From NCBI GenBank assembly GCA_903863015.1, contig CAIPAI010000016.1, forward strand, positions 1-60,377: a stretch of 60,377 bases of DNA, written 5' to 3'. Origin of the DNA: an uncultured Actinomycetes bacterium (GTDB taxonomy: Bacteria > Actinomycetota > Actinomycetes > Nanopelagicales > Nanopelagicaceae). Position 1 is the stretch's first letter; every line of letters starts with the position of its first letter. Under the pieces are notes generated by a model. The model was not told where the DNA came from. It made no database searches and was given only the letters and a program-made list of their open reading frames with translations. This document shows positions 16,981-24,753 of this stretch, one piece after another. The position numbers were made by a program, and so were the translations under genes.

Positions 16981-18047
16981 TTCTTCCTCCCTGAAGCCAA
17001 ACGAGCCAACACAAAGAGGATGAGTACGAGAATCATCAGGACAAGTGCGCCAGTCCAAGCACGGTCGATGGCGACGTTGAGTCCAGTACGCAATAAATTA
17101 AAGGTGTAAAGCGGTAGCGCTGATATCGGTGCATCCGTGGGATTAAGGTGCGTCGTAGTGCTCCCAAGAATGGTGAGTAGGAGCGGAGCAGTCTCGCCGG
17201 CAACCCGTGCAACACCCAAAATAATTGCGGTGACAATGCCGCTGCGAGCGGCCGGAACAACCACCATGACGACCGTGCGCCATTGGGTGCCGCCGAGCGC
17301 GACGCCTGCTTCACGAAGATCGCGTGGAATAAGTTTAAGAACTTCTTCAGCGGTGCGTGCAACCGTCGGCAACATAAGAATCGAGAGCGAGAGCGCCCCC
17401 GCAAATCCAGAGTAGTGACCGCCGGCTCCCACAATTAGAACGGAGTAGATGAAGAGGCCAGCAACGATCGATGGCACGCCGCTCATGGCTTGAACAAGGA
17501 AGCGGATCAGGCCTTCTGCTCGACCCTTTACTTCGGTGAGGTATAACGCAGTGAGAATCCCAATCGGAACACTGATGAGCGATGCAATGAGGACCAGCAT
17601 GAGAGTTCCGAGGATCGCGTGCAAAGCGCCACCTTCGGTGTACGGCCCATCTGACTGCGTCACTGACATGTCTTGCGTGAAGGTGTTGATACGCAATGCG
17701 TGATAACCCCGCATGATTACCGTGAAGAAAATGCTCGCCACCGGAAGCAGCACTAACCCCGCCGCTAAGTAAATGAATGTTGAGGCAATGGAGTTACCGA
17801 TCGCTTGTACACCTTGCCGTAAAAACGAGAGCACGATATTTCCGACCATGGCAACCAGAATGAAGGTGAGAACTAAACCGAGCTTTCCCTTTAGTGGGGT
17901 GACTTGCACGATGATCGGCGAAAGAATGAGGGCAATAAGAATGGTTGAGGCATTAATTGCCACTTCGCGAGGCGATAACTTCCAAGGTTTCTGAGGCGAA
18001 ACCGACGAAAAGTCTCGGACTTCAAGTTCTGGGACTTGGGCGCTCAT
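16977..18047 (-). CDS. pstA: Phosphate ABC transporter permease PstA
   Basis: 356 residues. Six core membrane segments follow an N-terminal extension with two extra hydrophobic segments (about 30-85). The permease EAA region [27 protein letters not shown] contacts PstB. It starts 1 bp after the pstC stop and overlaps pstB, so the three are translationally coupled. Confidence 0.95.
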   Translation of the reverse strand: MSAQVPELEVRDFSSVSPQKPWKLSPREVAINASTILIALILSPIIVQVTPLKGKLGLVLTFILVAMVGNIVLSFLRQGVQAIGNSIASTFIYLAAGLVLLPVASIFFTVIMRGYHALRINTFTQDMSVTQSDGPYTEGGALHAILGTLMLVLIASLISVPIGILTALYLTEVKGRAEGLIRFLVQAMSGVPSIVAGLFIYSVLIVGAGGHYSGFAGALSLSILMLPTVARTAEEVLKLIPRDLREAGVALGGTQWRTVVMVVVPAARSGIVTAIILGVARVAGETAPLLLTILGSTTTHLNPTDAPISALPLYTFNLLRTGLNVAIDRAWTGALVLMILVLILFVLARLASGRKK

Positions 18048-18048
18048 C

Positions 18049-19041
18049 TTAGTTACCCGTCCTAGAGGTGCGCTTCACGATCATGTTGGAGAGGAAGTTA
18101 ATAATCAACGTGACGATAAAGAGCACGAGACCTGCGGCCATTAAACCTTGAAGTTCTAGCTGCCCAGCCTCACCAAACTTCGTGACAATCATCGATGCAA
18201 CTGATCCACCAGCCGAGAAGAGGACTTGGAAGTTCGGTTGGAAGTAAAGATTAAGTACGAGATATACCGCCACGGTTTCCCCCATGGCTCTGCCGAGTCC
18301 CAGCATTGCCCCACCGGCGATCCCACTTGAACCAAAGGGAAGTACCACCGCCTTGATCATCGTCCACCGTGTCGCGCCCAGCGCGTAGGCGGCTTGAATT
18401 CGATCGAGTGGAACTTGAGAAAATACTTCACGCGATATCGAAGTGACGATCGGGATGATCATGATGCTCAGCACTAGCCCAGCGATAAATGGCGAACGCT
18501 CGAAGATTGGAGCTTGTACATCGAGGAAGGGAATCCAACCAAAGTACTTGTGCAGCAACTTCGCCCAATAAATTGCATGCGGCATAAGTACGAAGAAACC
18601 CCACAACCCAAAAATGACCGATGGAATGGCCGCCATCAAATCAATCACCATGGTGAGTGATTTCTTCAATCGGATAGGCATGTAGTACTCAAGGAAGAGC
18701 GCCATGCCGACAGAAACGGGGAGAGCAATTACAAGACCCACAACTGCAGTAACAATGGTGCCAATGAGCATCGCACCAATTCCAAGGACCGGTGCAATTC
18801 CGTTATCCGGATCTCCTGAATCCCATTTAAAACCGGTGATGAAGTGGAAGCCGAACGTTTTGAAAATATCGATGCTCCGCGAAGCAAGGAAGAGTGCAAT
18901 CAATCCGAGAACGACGAGGGATACAAATCCACCGGCAGTAACAACCCCTCGAAAAACTCGATCAGAGAAGCGGCGTGTAAGGATGATCTCGCGCGCTGGT
19001 GGGATCTCCGATTGGAGCGGAGCAGAGGTTGGGGTGCTCAT
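18049..19041 (-). CDS. pstC: Phosphate ABC transporter permease PstC
   Basis: 330 residues, about six membrane segments. The EAA loop is AAYALGATRWTMIKAVVLPFGSSGI, and MAAIPSVIFGLWGFFVL is the PstC-type conserved segment. First gene of the pstCAB unit; its promoter must lie in 19042-19150, shared with the divergent MFS gene. Having pstS last instead of first is a departure from the usual pstSCAB order. Confidence 0.95.
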   Translation of the reverse strand: MSTPTSAPLQSEIPPAREIILTRRFSDRVFRGVVTAGGFVSLVVLGLIALFLASRSIDIFKTFGFHFITGFKWDSGDPDNGIAPVLGIGAMLIGTIVTAVVGLVIALPVSVGMALFLEYYMPIRLKKSLTMVIDLMAAIPSVIFGLWGFFVLMPHAIYWAKLLHKYFGWIPFLDVQAPIFERSPFIAGLVLSIMIIPIVTSISREVFSQVPLDRIQAAYALGATRWTMIKAVVLPFGSSGIAGGAMLGLGRAMGETVAVYLVLNLYFQPNFQVLFSAGGSVASMIVTKFGEAGQLELQGLMAAGLVLFIVTLIINFLSNMIVKRTSRTGN

Positions 19042-19150
19042 GCGGCTATCTTGCTACGGCTCCCTACCTGCGCCACGCCAGATAAGTGGATTCCAAGTGA
19101 ACGGAGGCTGAATTCACTCAGGCCCCTCAGCCGCAGGTAGGCTCCGCAGG

Positions 19151-20338
19151 GTGAAGAGAGGCCGAGAAGTTATAGCGCTCATGGTGGTTGCCGCCTCCCA
19201 GCGCTCTGCTTTGACCTCGGTTCCACCACAAATCAACGCCATTCGTAGCGACCTCCACCTCTCTCTCAGCCAATTCGCCGCACTCACTTCAATCCCGCTG
19301 ATCTGCTTCGGCGTGGCCGCCCCGATTGGTATTTCAAAATTTGCCCGGCGCAAACCCACCGAGAGCGCCATCCTCTTCTTCATAGGGACACTTGTCGTCG
19401 CGCTCTCTTTACGCGCCATCTTTGATTCGACCGCGCTCTTTCTTGGAACCGTGCTTGCAAGCCTTGCCATTGCAGCACTTAACGTTTTAGTGCCCGTTGT
19501 CATCAAACGTGACTTTGGATCTAACCTCACGAAAATCATGCCGGTGTACACCGTGGTACTCGCAACATTTGCCACGATGGGTGCAGCACTATCCGTCCCC
19601 ATATCGAAAGCCACCACGCATAATTGGCGCGGCGGCATCGCCATCTGGGTGATCATTCCCATCATCGCTTTGATCTTGTGGATTCCGGTTGCCCGACATC
19701 ACTCAGATGCACACGTGGCAACGACGATTCAGAAAGCACCATGGCGCGCTATTTTTCGTGATCCGATGTCTTGGTATGTCACTCTCTATATGGGAATTCA
19801 ATCCACCACTTTTTACACAACTGTTGCCTGGCTACCCAAGACGCTTATTGACTGGGGCCACTCCCCTGCGTCTGCTGGCTCTCTGCTAGCGATGACCACA
19901 GGAATATCTATTCCCTGCTCACTGCTCATTCCCCTCTGGCTCGGTCGCGGTTTGGATCAACGTAAGCCAATGGTTCTGGTCAGTTTCGCTTCACTTATTG
20001 GATTCATTGGTATGGCGGCAGCCCATAACACCGCGCCACTTCTTTGGATCATTCTTCTGGGTATCGGGCAATCTTCTTTCCCCACCGCCCTAGTCATGAT
20101 TGCCCTGCGAGCGCGATCAGTTTCCGAAGCCGGCCCGCTCTCCGCGATGGCACAAGGTGTGGGGTACATCGTCGCGGCGATGGGGCCCATCATCGTGGGT
20201 CAGATTCATCAAGCAACAGACTCCTGGAAAGCCCCTTATTTCTTTCTTGCATCTCTTTGCGTTCTACAATTCTTTATTGGGTGGCGTGCCGCGCAACCTC
20301 GTCCTGAAGAGTTAGCAGCAGTAAAGGATTCGCAATGA
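19151..20338 (+). CDS. MFS transporter, CynX/NimT-like
   Basis: 395 residues from GTG 19151, with a CGCAGG stretch upstream. About 12 hydrophobic segments. The N-terminus ALTSVPPQINAIRSDLHLSLSQFAALTSIPLICFG and the sequence PVVIKRDFG resemble the CynX/NimT branch of the MFS (cyanate or 2-nitroimidazole carriers), whose real substrates are mostly unknown. It overlaps orn by 4 bp (ATGA), so both are read from one transcript, although no functional link is obvious. Confidence 0.82.
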   Translation: MKRGREVIALMVVAASQRSALTSVPPQINAIRSDLHLSLSQFAALTSIPLICFGVAAPIGISKFARRKPTESAILFFIGTLVVALSLRAIFDSTALFLGTVLASLAIAALNVLVPVVIKRDFGSNLTKIMPVYTVVLATFATMGAALSVPISKATTHNWRGGIAIWVIIPIIALILWIPVARHHSDAHVATTIQKAPWRAIFRDPMSWYVTLYMGIQSTTFYTTVAWLPKTLIDWGHSPASAGSLLAMTTGISIPCSLLIPLWLGRGLDQRKPMVLVSFASLIGFIGMAAAHNTAPLLWIILLGIGQSSFPTALVMIALRARSVSEAGPLSAMAQGVGYIVAAMGPIIVGQIHQATDSWKAPYFFLASLCVLQFFIGWRAAQPRPEELAAVKDSQ

Positions 20339-20970
20339 GCGAAAGCAAAGTAGATCCGATCATCGGCGACAAAATTAACGATCGCATTGTGTGGATCGAT
20401 TGCGAGATGACAGGGCTCGATCTTGAAAAGGATGCGCTCATAGAAATTGCTGTCATTGTTACTGATGCCGATTTGAATCCACTCGGAGATGGCATCGACG
20501 TCATCATTAAGCCACCTACTGGTTTCACAATGAATGACTTCGTGACCAATATGCATACCGAGTCTGGGCTCATCAAAGAACTTGAAAATGGCACCACCCT
20601 TGAGTCTGCGCAGACCGAAGTAATGGCTTACGTCACCAAGTGGGTTCCTGAAGTCCGTAAAGCGCCCCTCGCCGGAAACTCAGTGGGGATGGACCGCCTC
20701 TTCATCGCGCGCGATCTCCCGCTCCTGGACGCCCACCTCCACTACCGAATCATCGACGTCTCCTCCATCAAAGAGATCGCTCGTCGCTGGTTTCCGCGCA
20801 CCTACTTCGCTAGCCCGAAGAAGAGCGGTAACCACCGCGCCCTGGGCGATATCCAAGATTCCCTCAATGAATTGCGCTACTACCGAGAGGCGATCTTCGC
20901 TCCCGCCCCCGGCCTGGATAGCGACCGAGCTAAATCCATCGCGGAAAAGTACGAAAAACCCGCTTCCTAG
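20335..20970 (+). CDS. orn: Oligoribonuclease
   Basis: 211 residues. A 3'-5' exoribonuclease that degrades 2- to 5-mers, including pGpG and pApA, finishing RNA turnover. DEDDh motifs: VWIDCEMTGLD (Asp, Glu), AGNSVGMDRLFIARDLP (Asp) and SGNHRALGDIQDSL (His, Asp). The sequence YRIIDVSSIKEIARRW is typical of Orn. The N-terminus is about 15 residues longer than in E. coli. Followed by a small CCTCAA/TTGAGG hairpin (20974-20992) without a U-tract. Confidence 0.95.
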   Translation: MSESKVDPIIGDKINDRIVWIDCEMTGLDLEKDALIEIAVIVTDADLNPLGDGIDVIIKPPTGFTMNDFVTNMHTESGLIKELENGTTLESAQTEVMAYVTKWVPEVRKAPLAGNSVGMDRLFIARDLPLLDAHLHYRIIDVSSIKEIARRWFPRTYFASPKKSGNHRALGDIQDSLNELRYYREAIFAPAPGLDSDRAKSIAEKYEKPAS

Positions 20971-21036
20971 AACCCTCAATCTCAACTTGAGGCTCACATC
21001 CACGCCCGCCTCCCCCGAAGTCGTGGCGAGAACCCC

Positions 21037-21042
21037 TATTAT
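21037..21042 (+). promoter_or_regulatory. Possible -10 element for tRNA-His
   Basis: TATTAT lies 37 bp upstream of the tRNA in the 109-bp orn to tRNA gap. No good -35 is visible at 16-18 bp, so confidence is low. Confidence 0.3.
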
Positions 21043-21079
21043 GTGATCGCCCGCTGGGATTCCGGCCTTGCGGGACATG

Positions 21080-21155
21080 GTGGGCGTAGCTCAGCTGGTA
21101 GAGCGCCGCGTTGTGGTCGCGGATGTCGCGGGTTCGAGTCCCGTCGCTCACCCCA
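21080..21155 (+). tRNA. tRNA-His (anticodon GUG)
   Basis: Acceptor GTGGGCG pairs with CGCTCAC (one G-T), the D-arm is GCTCAGCTGGTAGAGC, the anticodon is GTG within TTGTGGT, and the T-arm GCGGG-TTCGAGT-CCCGT matches apart from its last pair. The base before the acceptor (21079) is G and the discriminator is C, the G-1:C73 pair that identifies tRNA-His. CCA is encoded at 21153-21155. Confidence 0.97.
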
Positions 21156-21238
21156 CCTTTTATTTGAGTAACCATTTTTCCCCACTGATAAAGCACTTTC
21201 GAGCCTGAGCGCTGCTTCTGCCGATCGCCAAATCCCCG

Positions 21239-21263
21239 TATGATCGCTTCGATCGCAAAGGGG
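21239..21263 (+). promoter_or_regulatory. Promoter -10 and ribosome binding site for the catabolic hydrolase gene
   Basis: TATGAT (21239-21244) is a near-consensus -10. It is followed by AAAGGGG (21257-21263) 5 nt before ATG 21269, implying a 5' leader of under 20 nt. No clear -35 is present, so an activator may be needed. Confidence 0.5.
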
Positions 21264-21268
21264 TCCAC

Positions 21269-22066
21269 ATGCTTCAGATAGCCGAGTTCACCGACGTTCT
21301 CTACGAGGTGCGCGAAAGCGCCGCCATCATCACCATCAACCGCCCAGACCGCTACAACGCGATGCGTGGGCGCACGGTCGATGAGTTGCTCGCCGCCTTC
21401 ACACACGCCTGGGTAGATACCTCGGTCGGCGCCATCATCCTGACTGGCGCTGGAGATAAGGCGTTCTGCAGCGGCGGCGACCAGAAGGAGCGTGCTGCGC
21501 TCGGCAATTACGGCCCCACCGAAACCGGCATGTTTGAGATTGAACGTCTCCATCGCCTCATTCGCGGCATACCCAAGCCAGTCATCGCCGCCGTCAACGG
21601 TTTCGCTATCGGTGGCGGCCACGTGCTCCACGTTCTCTGCGATATGTCACTTGCTTCCTCCAACGCACGTTTTGGCCAGACGGGTCCACGCGTGGGTTCC
21701 TTCGATGCCGGTTTCGGTACCGCGTACTTAGCACGCGTCGTCGGTGAAAAGCGCGCACGTGAAATTTGGTTCCTCTGCGATCAATACGATGCAGTTACTG
21801 CTGAACGTTGGGGCCTCGTCAATCGCGTTGTGGAACCCGCAGAGCTCATGCCGCTCGCACTCGAGTGGGCTGCAAAGGTGGGTTCACTCTCACCTACCGC
21901 TCTCAAGACTTTGAAGCATTCTTTTAATGCAGATTCTGATCACATCGGCGGAATTCAATCGCTCGCATTCGACGTACTCGACCTCTTCGTCGATACGAAA
22001 GAAGCGCAAGAGGGTGCCGAAGCATTTATCGAGAAGCGTTCACCAGATTTCAAGCAATTCCGCTAA
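21269..22066 (+). CDS. MenB/BadI-type crotonase, candidate ring-opening hydrolase
   Basis: 265 residues. It belongs to the crotonase subgroup that contains MenB and BadI (2-ketocyclohexanecarboxyl-CoA hydrolase). Oxyanion-hole loops are AFCSGGDQ (65-72) and AIGGGHVLH (113-121); the subgroup signature GQTGPRVGSFDAGFGTAYLARVVGEKRAREIWFLC covers 136-170 and the tail is EKRSPDF. MenB cyclises and BadI does the reverse, a Dieckmann-type ring opening. No other men gene lies here, and the next genes are aryl-CoA catabolic, so ring opening of a 2-oxocyclohexyl-CoA type intermediate is favoured. A 12-bp gap links it to the following FAD enzyme. MenB itself cannot be excluded. Confidence 0.8.
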   Translation: MLQIAEFTDVLYEVRESAAIITINRPDRYNAMRGRTVDELLAAFTHAWVDTSVGAIILTGAGDKAFCSGGDQKERAALGNYGPTETGMFEIERLHRLIRGIPKPVIAAVNGFAIGGGHVLHVLCDMSLASSNARFGQTGPRVGSFDAGFGTAYLARVVGEKRAREIWFLCDQYDAVTAERWGLVNRVVEPAELMPLALEWAAKVGSLSPTALKTLKHSFNADSDHIGGIQSLAFDVLDLFVDTKEAQEGAEAFIEKRSPDFKQFR

Positions 22067-22078
22067 GAGAGGCGCCCC

Positions 22079-23656
22079 ATGAAGAGCTACGACGCAGTCA
22101 TTGTTGGTAGTGGAATCAACGCGCTCGTAGCTGGCGCCGTACTCGCTAAAGAAGGATGGAAAGTCGCACTCTGCGAACGCAACGATCGCCCCGGTGGCGC
22201 CATCCGCACTGAAGCCGCCACTCTTCCCGGATACACACACGAACTTCTCTCCAGTTGGCACCCACTCTTTGTCGGCGGCCCTGCCTATGCAGAACTTGCA
22301 CCACTTCTAGAGAAGCGCGGAGTGGAATACAAGAACACTCCCGCCCCTACCGGCGTTATTTGCAAAGAAGGTAGCGCCATTCTCTTCGCTGACGCCGCAG
22401 CCACCTCAGCAGAGTTTGATCGCCTCGGCGACAAAGCGGCCTGGGAAGGCATGCTTGGTGAATTCATGGGCAAGATCGACCTCGCCTTTGGACTCCTCGG
22501 CGCCGACCTTTGGAAGCGCAAATCATTCAAACTTCTCCGCGATGCGCGCAAACGCTTCGGCACACGTGGTCTCATCGGCACGGCACCAGAAATCTTGGAA
22601 CCTGCAGCTCCGTGGCTTGATCGCACCTTTTCTTCTGAAGTTTCCAAGAGCCTCCTTGCACCTTGGGCACTACATAACGGACTTGGCCCTGACGATGCAT
22701 CAAGTGCGTTCATTACCAAAGTAATTTCTGCAGCTGTGGCGCTCGGCGGAATGCCTGTGCCAGTCGGTGGCGGGGTGGTGCTTGTGAACGCGCTACACGG
22801 CATCATCAAAGAAGGTGGTGGCACCATCATCACCAACTTTGATGTCACAGAGATCATCACCGAAGATGGAAAGGCCGTTGGCGTACGAAGCGCCGGTGGC
22901 GAAGAAGTGCGTGCTGGCAAGGCAGTTCTCGCCAGCGTCACTCCACAAGCGCTCTACAACACTCTCCTTCCTGCCAAGGATGTTCCCGATACTTTCAAGA
23001 AGGCCGCGAATAACTTCCGTTACGGACGCGCAGGTTTTCAAATCCACCTTGCGCTCTCCGGGAAGCCGGAGTGGAAGCGCGATGCGCGCCTCGGGGATGT
23101 TGCCATCGTGCACATCATGGATGGCATGGATTCGCTCAGCGAATCAGTGAATGCCTCTAATCGTGGATGGCTCCCCCGCCGCCCCACCATCGTGGTGGGC
23201 CAACCGTGCACGATTGATCCCACACGCGCACCAGAAGGTGCTTCCATCCTCTGGATTCAATTACAAGAGAACCCACAAGTAATCAAGGGTGATCTTGCTG
23301 GAGAAATCAACGTCGGTGATGGCACCTGGACCGACGAAATTCGCGACGCATATGCAGAGCGCGTCATTAATCAGATCTGCGAAGAAATTCCCAACCTTCG
23401 TGCTCTCATCAAAGCGCAAATAAATCTTGGCCCTGCCGACTTGGAGCGCATGAATGTGAACTTGGTCGGCGGAGATCCCTACGCCGGCGATTGCCGCATC
23501 GATCAGTACGCGGCTTGGCGACCACTCTCTTCGGCAACGGGACATCGCACACCAGTAAAGAATCTCTGGCATATCGGTGCTTCGACTCACCCTGGCCCAG
23601 GGCTTGGCGGTGGCTCAGGATTTCTCGTTGCGAGCCGCCTGTTAGGTCGCAAATAA
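22079..23656 (+). CDS. FAD-dependent oxidoreductase, phytoene desaturase-like
   Basis: 525 residues. The Rossmann FAD motif VIVGSGINALVAGAVLAKEG starts at residue 7, with ERNDRPGGAIRTE after it. The C-terminal FAD segment is LWHIGASTHPGPGLGGGSGF. This is the CrtI/amine-oxidase superfamily, but no carotenoid genes are near. It probably oxidises or isomerises an intermediate of the aryl-CoA route: it is in an operon with the BadI-like hydrolase (12 bp upstream) and has a GAGAGG ribosome binding site. Substrate unknown. Confidence 0.85.
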   Translation: MKSYDAVIVGSGINALVAGAVLAKEGWKVALCERNDRPGGAIRTEAATLPGYTHELLSSWHPLFVGGPAYAELAPLLEKRGVEYKNTPAPTGVICKEGSAILFADAAATSAEFDRLGDKAAWEGMLGEFMGKIDLAFGLLGADLWKRKSFKLLRDARKRFGTRGLIGTAPEILEPAAPWLDRTFSSEVSKSLLAPWALHNGLGPDDASSAFITKVISAAVALGGMPVPVGGGVVLVNALHGIIKEGGGTIITNFDVTEIITEDGKAVGVRSAGGEEVRAGKAVLASVTPQALYNTLLPAKDVPDTFKKAANNFRYGRAGFQIHLALSGKPEWKRDARLGDVAIVHIMDGMDSLSESVNASNRGWLPRRPTIVVGQPCTIDPTRAPEGASILWIQLQENPQVIKGDLAGEINVGDGTWTDEIRDAYAERVINQICEEIPNLRALIKAQINLGPADLERMNVNLVGGDPYAGDCRIDQYAAWRPLSSATGHRTPVKNLWHIGASTHPGPGLGGGSGFLVASRLLGRK

Positions 23657-23683
23657 TCCGTAGCAAATAGCCAGTAAAAGAAA

Positions 23684-23713
23684 TGTGGGGCCGACCCGAA
23701 GGCCGACCCCACA
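23684..23713. terminator. Imperfect bidirectional hairpin between convergent genes
   Basis: TGTGGGG (23684-23690) pairs with CCCCACA (23707-23713), with further partial pairing of the CCG triplets inside. It lies between the FAD enzyme (+) and the cyclase gene (-). T-rich stretches are weak on both sides. Next to it, 23727-23769 carries about three tandem TTACTTACT-type repeats that create several extra stop codons behind the cyclase gene. Confidence 0.5.
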
Positions 23714-23757
23714 CTCTGGGAAGAACTATTTACTTACTGAATTACTTACTTACCGAA

Positions 23758-24531
23758 TTACTTACTGACCAACGCAAGAACGCGAGTGGGGCTACCAGAA
23801 CCCTTTTCGATCTTTAGTGGTGCCGCAATTACAACAGCACCAGTTGTTGGAAGCTTGTCGAGATTACGAAGTTGGGTTAAGCCGTACTTGTTGGCACCCA
23901 TCAAGTTTGCGTGGCAAGGGAATGGTGTTTCAAAACCAAATGCTTGGCCAGCATCGGTACCAACGGTTTCTACGCCAAGACCGAGAATGTCGGTCTCATG
24001 TGCCAAGTAGTTGGCAGCAGCGATAGAAAGACCTGGAGTATGTGGGCCGGTCTCATCAGCATTGAGGAAGGTATCTTGCGCGTTGCCGCGTGAAGACCAA
24101 CCGGTGCGGAAGAGCACCCAACCGTGTGAAGGCAACTTGCCATGTGTGGCTTCCCACTCCTTGATGTGTGTGACATCGAGGAGGAAGTCGGGATCCGCTT
24201 GAGTGTGTGCCACGAAGTCGAGCACGACAGCAGGTCCCACGAGACGCTGTGGTGGAATCTGGGACACATCGTCGAGATCCTTGCCGGAAATCCAGTGATT
24301 AGGAGCATCAAGGTGAGTACCGGTGTGCTCGCCAGTGGAGAAGTTATTCCAGTACCACCACGGGCCGCGCTCGTCGTAGTTGGAAATCTCGGTGCTGGAG
24401 AACTTGGCGGTCTGACCCCAAGGCTCAGGTAGTACCAGAACTGGGGTTTCAGGGTTAAGCGGGGCTGTCAGATCTATGACAGAGATCGAGCCTGAAACGA
24501 TCCCCTGGGCGAGGCTGGAAAGGTCAGCCAT
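23758..24531 (-). CDS. Cyclase-family metal-dependent hydrolase (KynB / isatin hydrolase-like)
   Basis: 257 residues. Family PF04199-type by its motif HTGTHLDAPNHW (metal-binding His and Asp). Other conserved stretches are WVLFRTGWSSRG and GLGVETVGTDAG. Members open amide or lactam rings or remove formyl groups: KynB acts on N-formylkynurenine and isatin hydrolase opens the isatin ring, both in tryptophan or indole breakdown towards anthranilate. Its position beside iorAB and near a 2-aminobenzoyl-CoA-type oxygenase fits such a role, but the substrate is inferred. GAGGAG precedes ATG 24531. Confidence 0.85.
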   Translation of the reverse strand: MADLSSLAQGIVSGSISVIDLTAPLNPETPVLVLPEPWGQTAKFSSTEISNYDERGPWWYWNNFSTGEHTGTHLDAPNHWISGKDLDDVSQIPPQRLVGPAVVLDFVAHTQADPDFLLDVTHIKEWEATHGKLPSHGWVLFRTGWSSRGNAQDTFLNADETGPHTPGLSIAAANYLAHETDILGLGVETVGTDAGQAFGFETPFPCHANLMGANKYGLTQLRNLDKLPTTGAVVIAAPLKIEKGSGSPTRVLALVSK

Positions 24532-24574
24532 GTGAACTCCTCTTCAGTAGTGACGTGAGTCGTAGTGCATTCTC

Positions 24575-24588
24575 TTGACGGTCGTCAA
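24575..24588. promoter_or_regulatory. Perfect palindrome TTGACG-N2-CGTCAA, operator candidate
   Basis: A 14-bp perfect inverted repeat in the 222-bp divergent region between the cyclase gene and the ferredoxin oxidoreductase operon. Its TGACGGTC half recurs at about 47461-47470 beside the PaaX-family gene. A regulator binding site controlling both directions is plausible. Confidence 0.45.
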
Positions 24589-24753
24589 TCCGGCAACTAT
24601 TCTCCAAAATGCGTCCAAATTCAAGACCCTCAGAGTATGGCTTTCGCGCGCCCCTGGATAGTCGACAGGACTCAACGGGGAGCAGGGCAATAAGGTGAGG
24701 CTTTCAGTTCGAACCCGCTATCGGGTCGCATGTGAGTCAGAGAGGGGGAGATC

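Noticed and set aside
20930-21631. 233-codon minus-strand frame across tRNA-His
   Set aside because: It crosses a clear tRNA and the start of the hydrolase gene; its sequence has no domain character.
21269-22066. Plain assignment as menaquinone gene menB
   Set aside because: No other men gene is present and the neighbours are catabolic; kept as an alternative only.
22079-23656. Carotenoid biosynthesis phytoene desaturase
   Set aside because: The fold fits, but no phytoene synthase or prenyl transferase gene lies nearby, and the operon partner is an aryl-CoA-type hydrolase.
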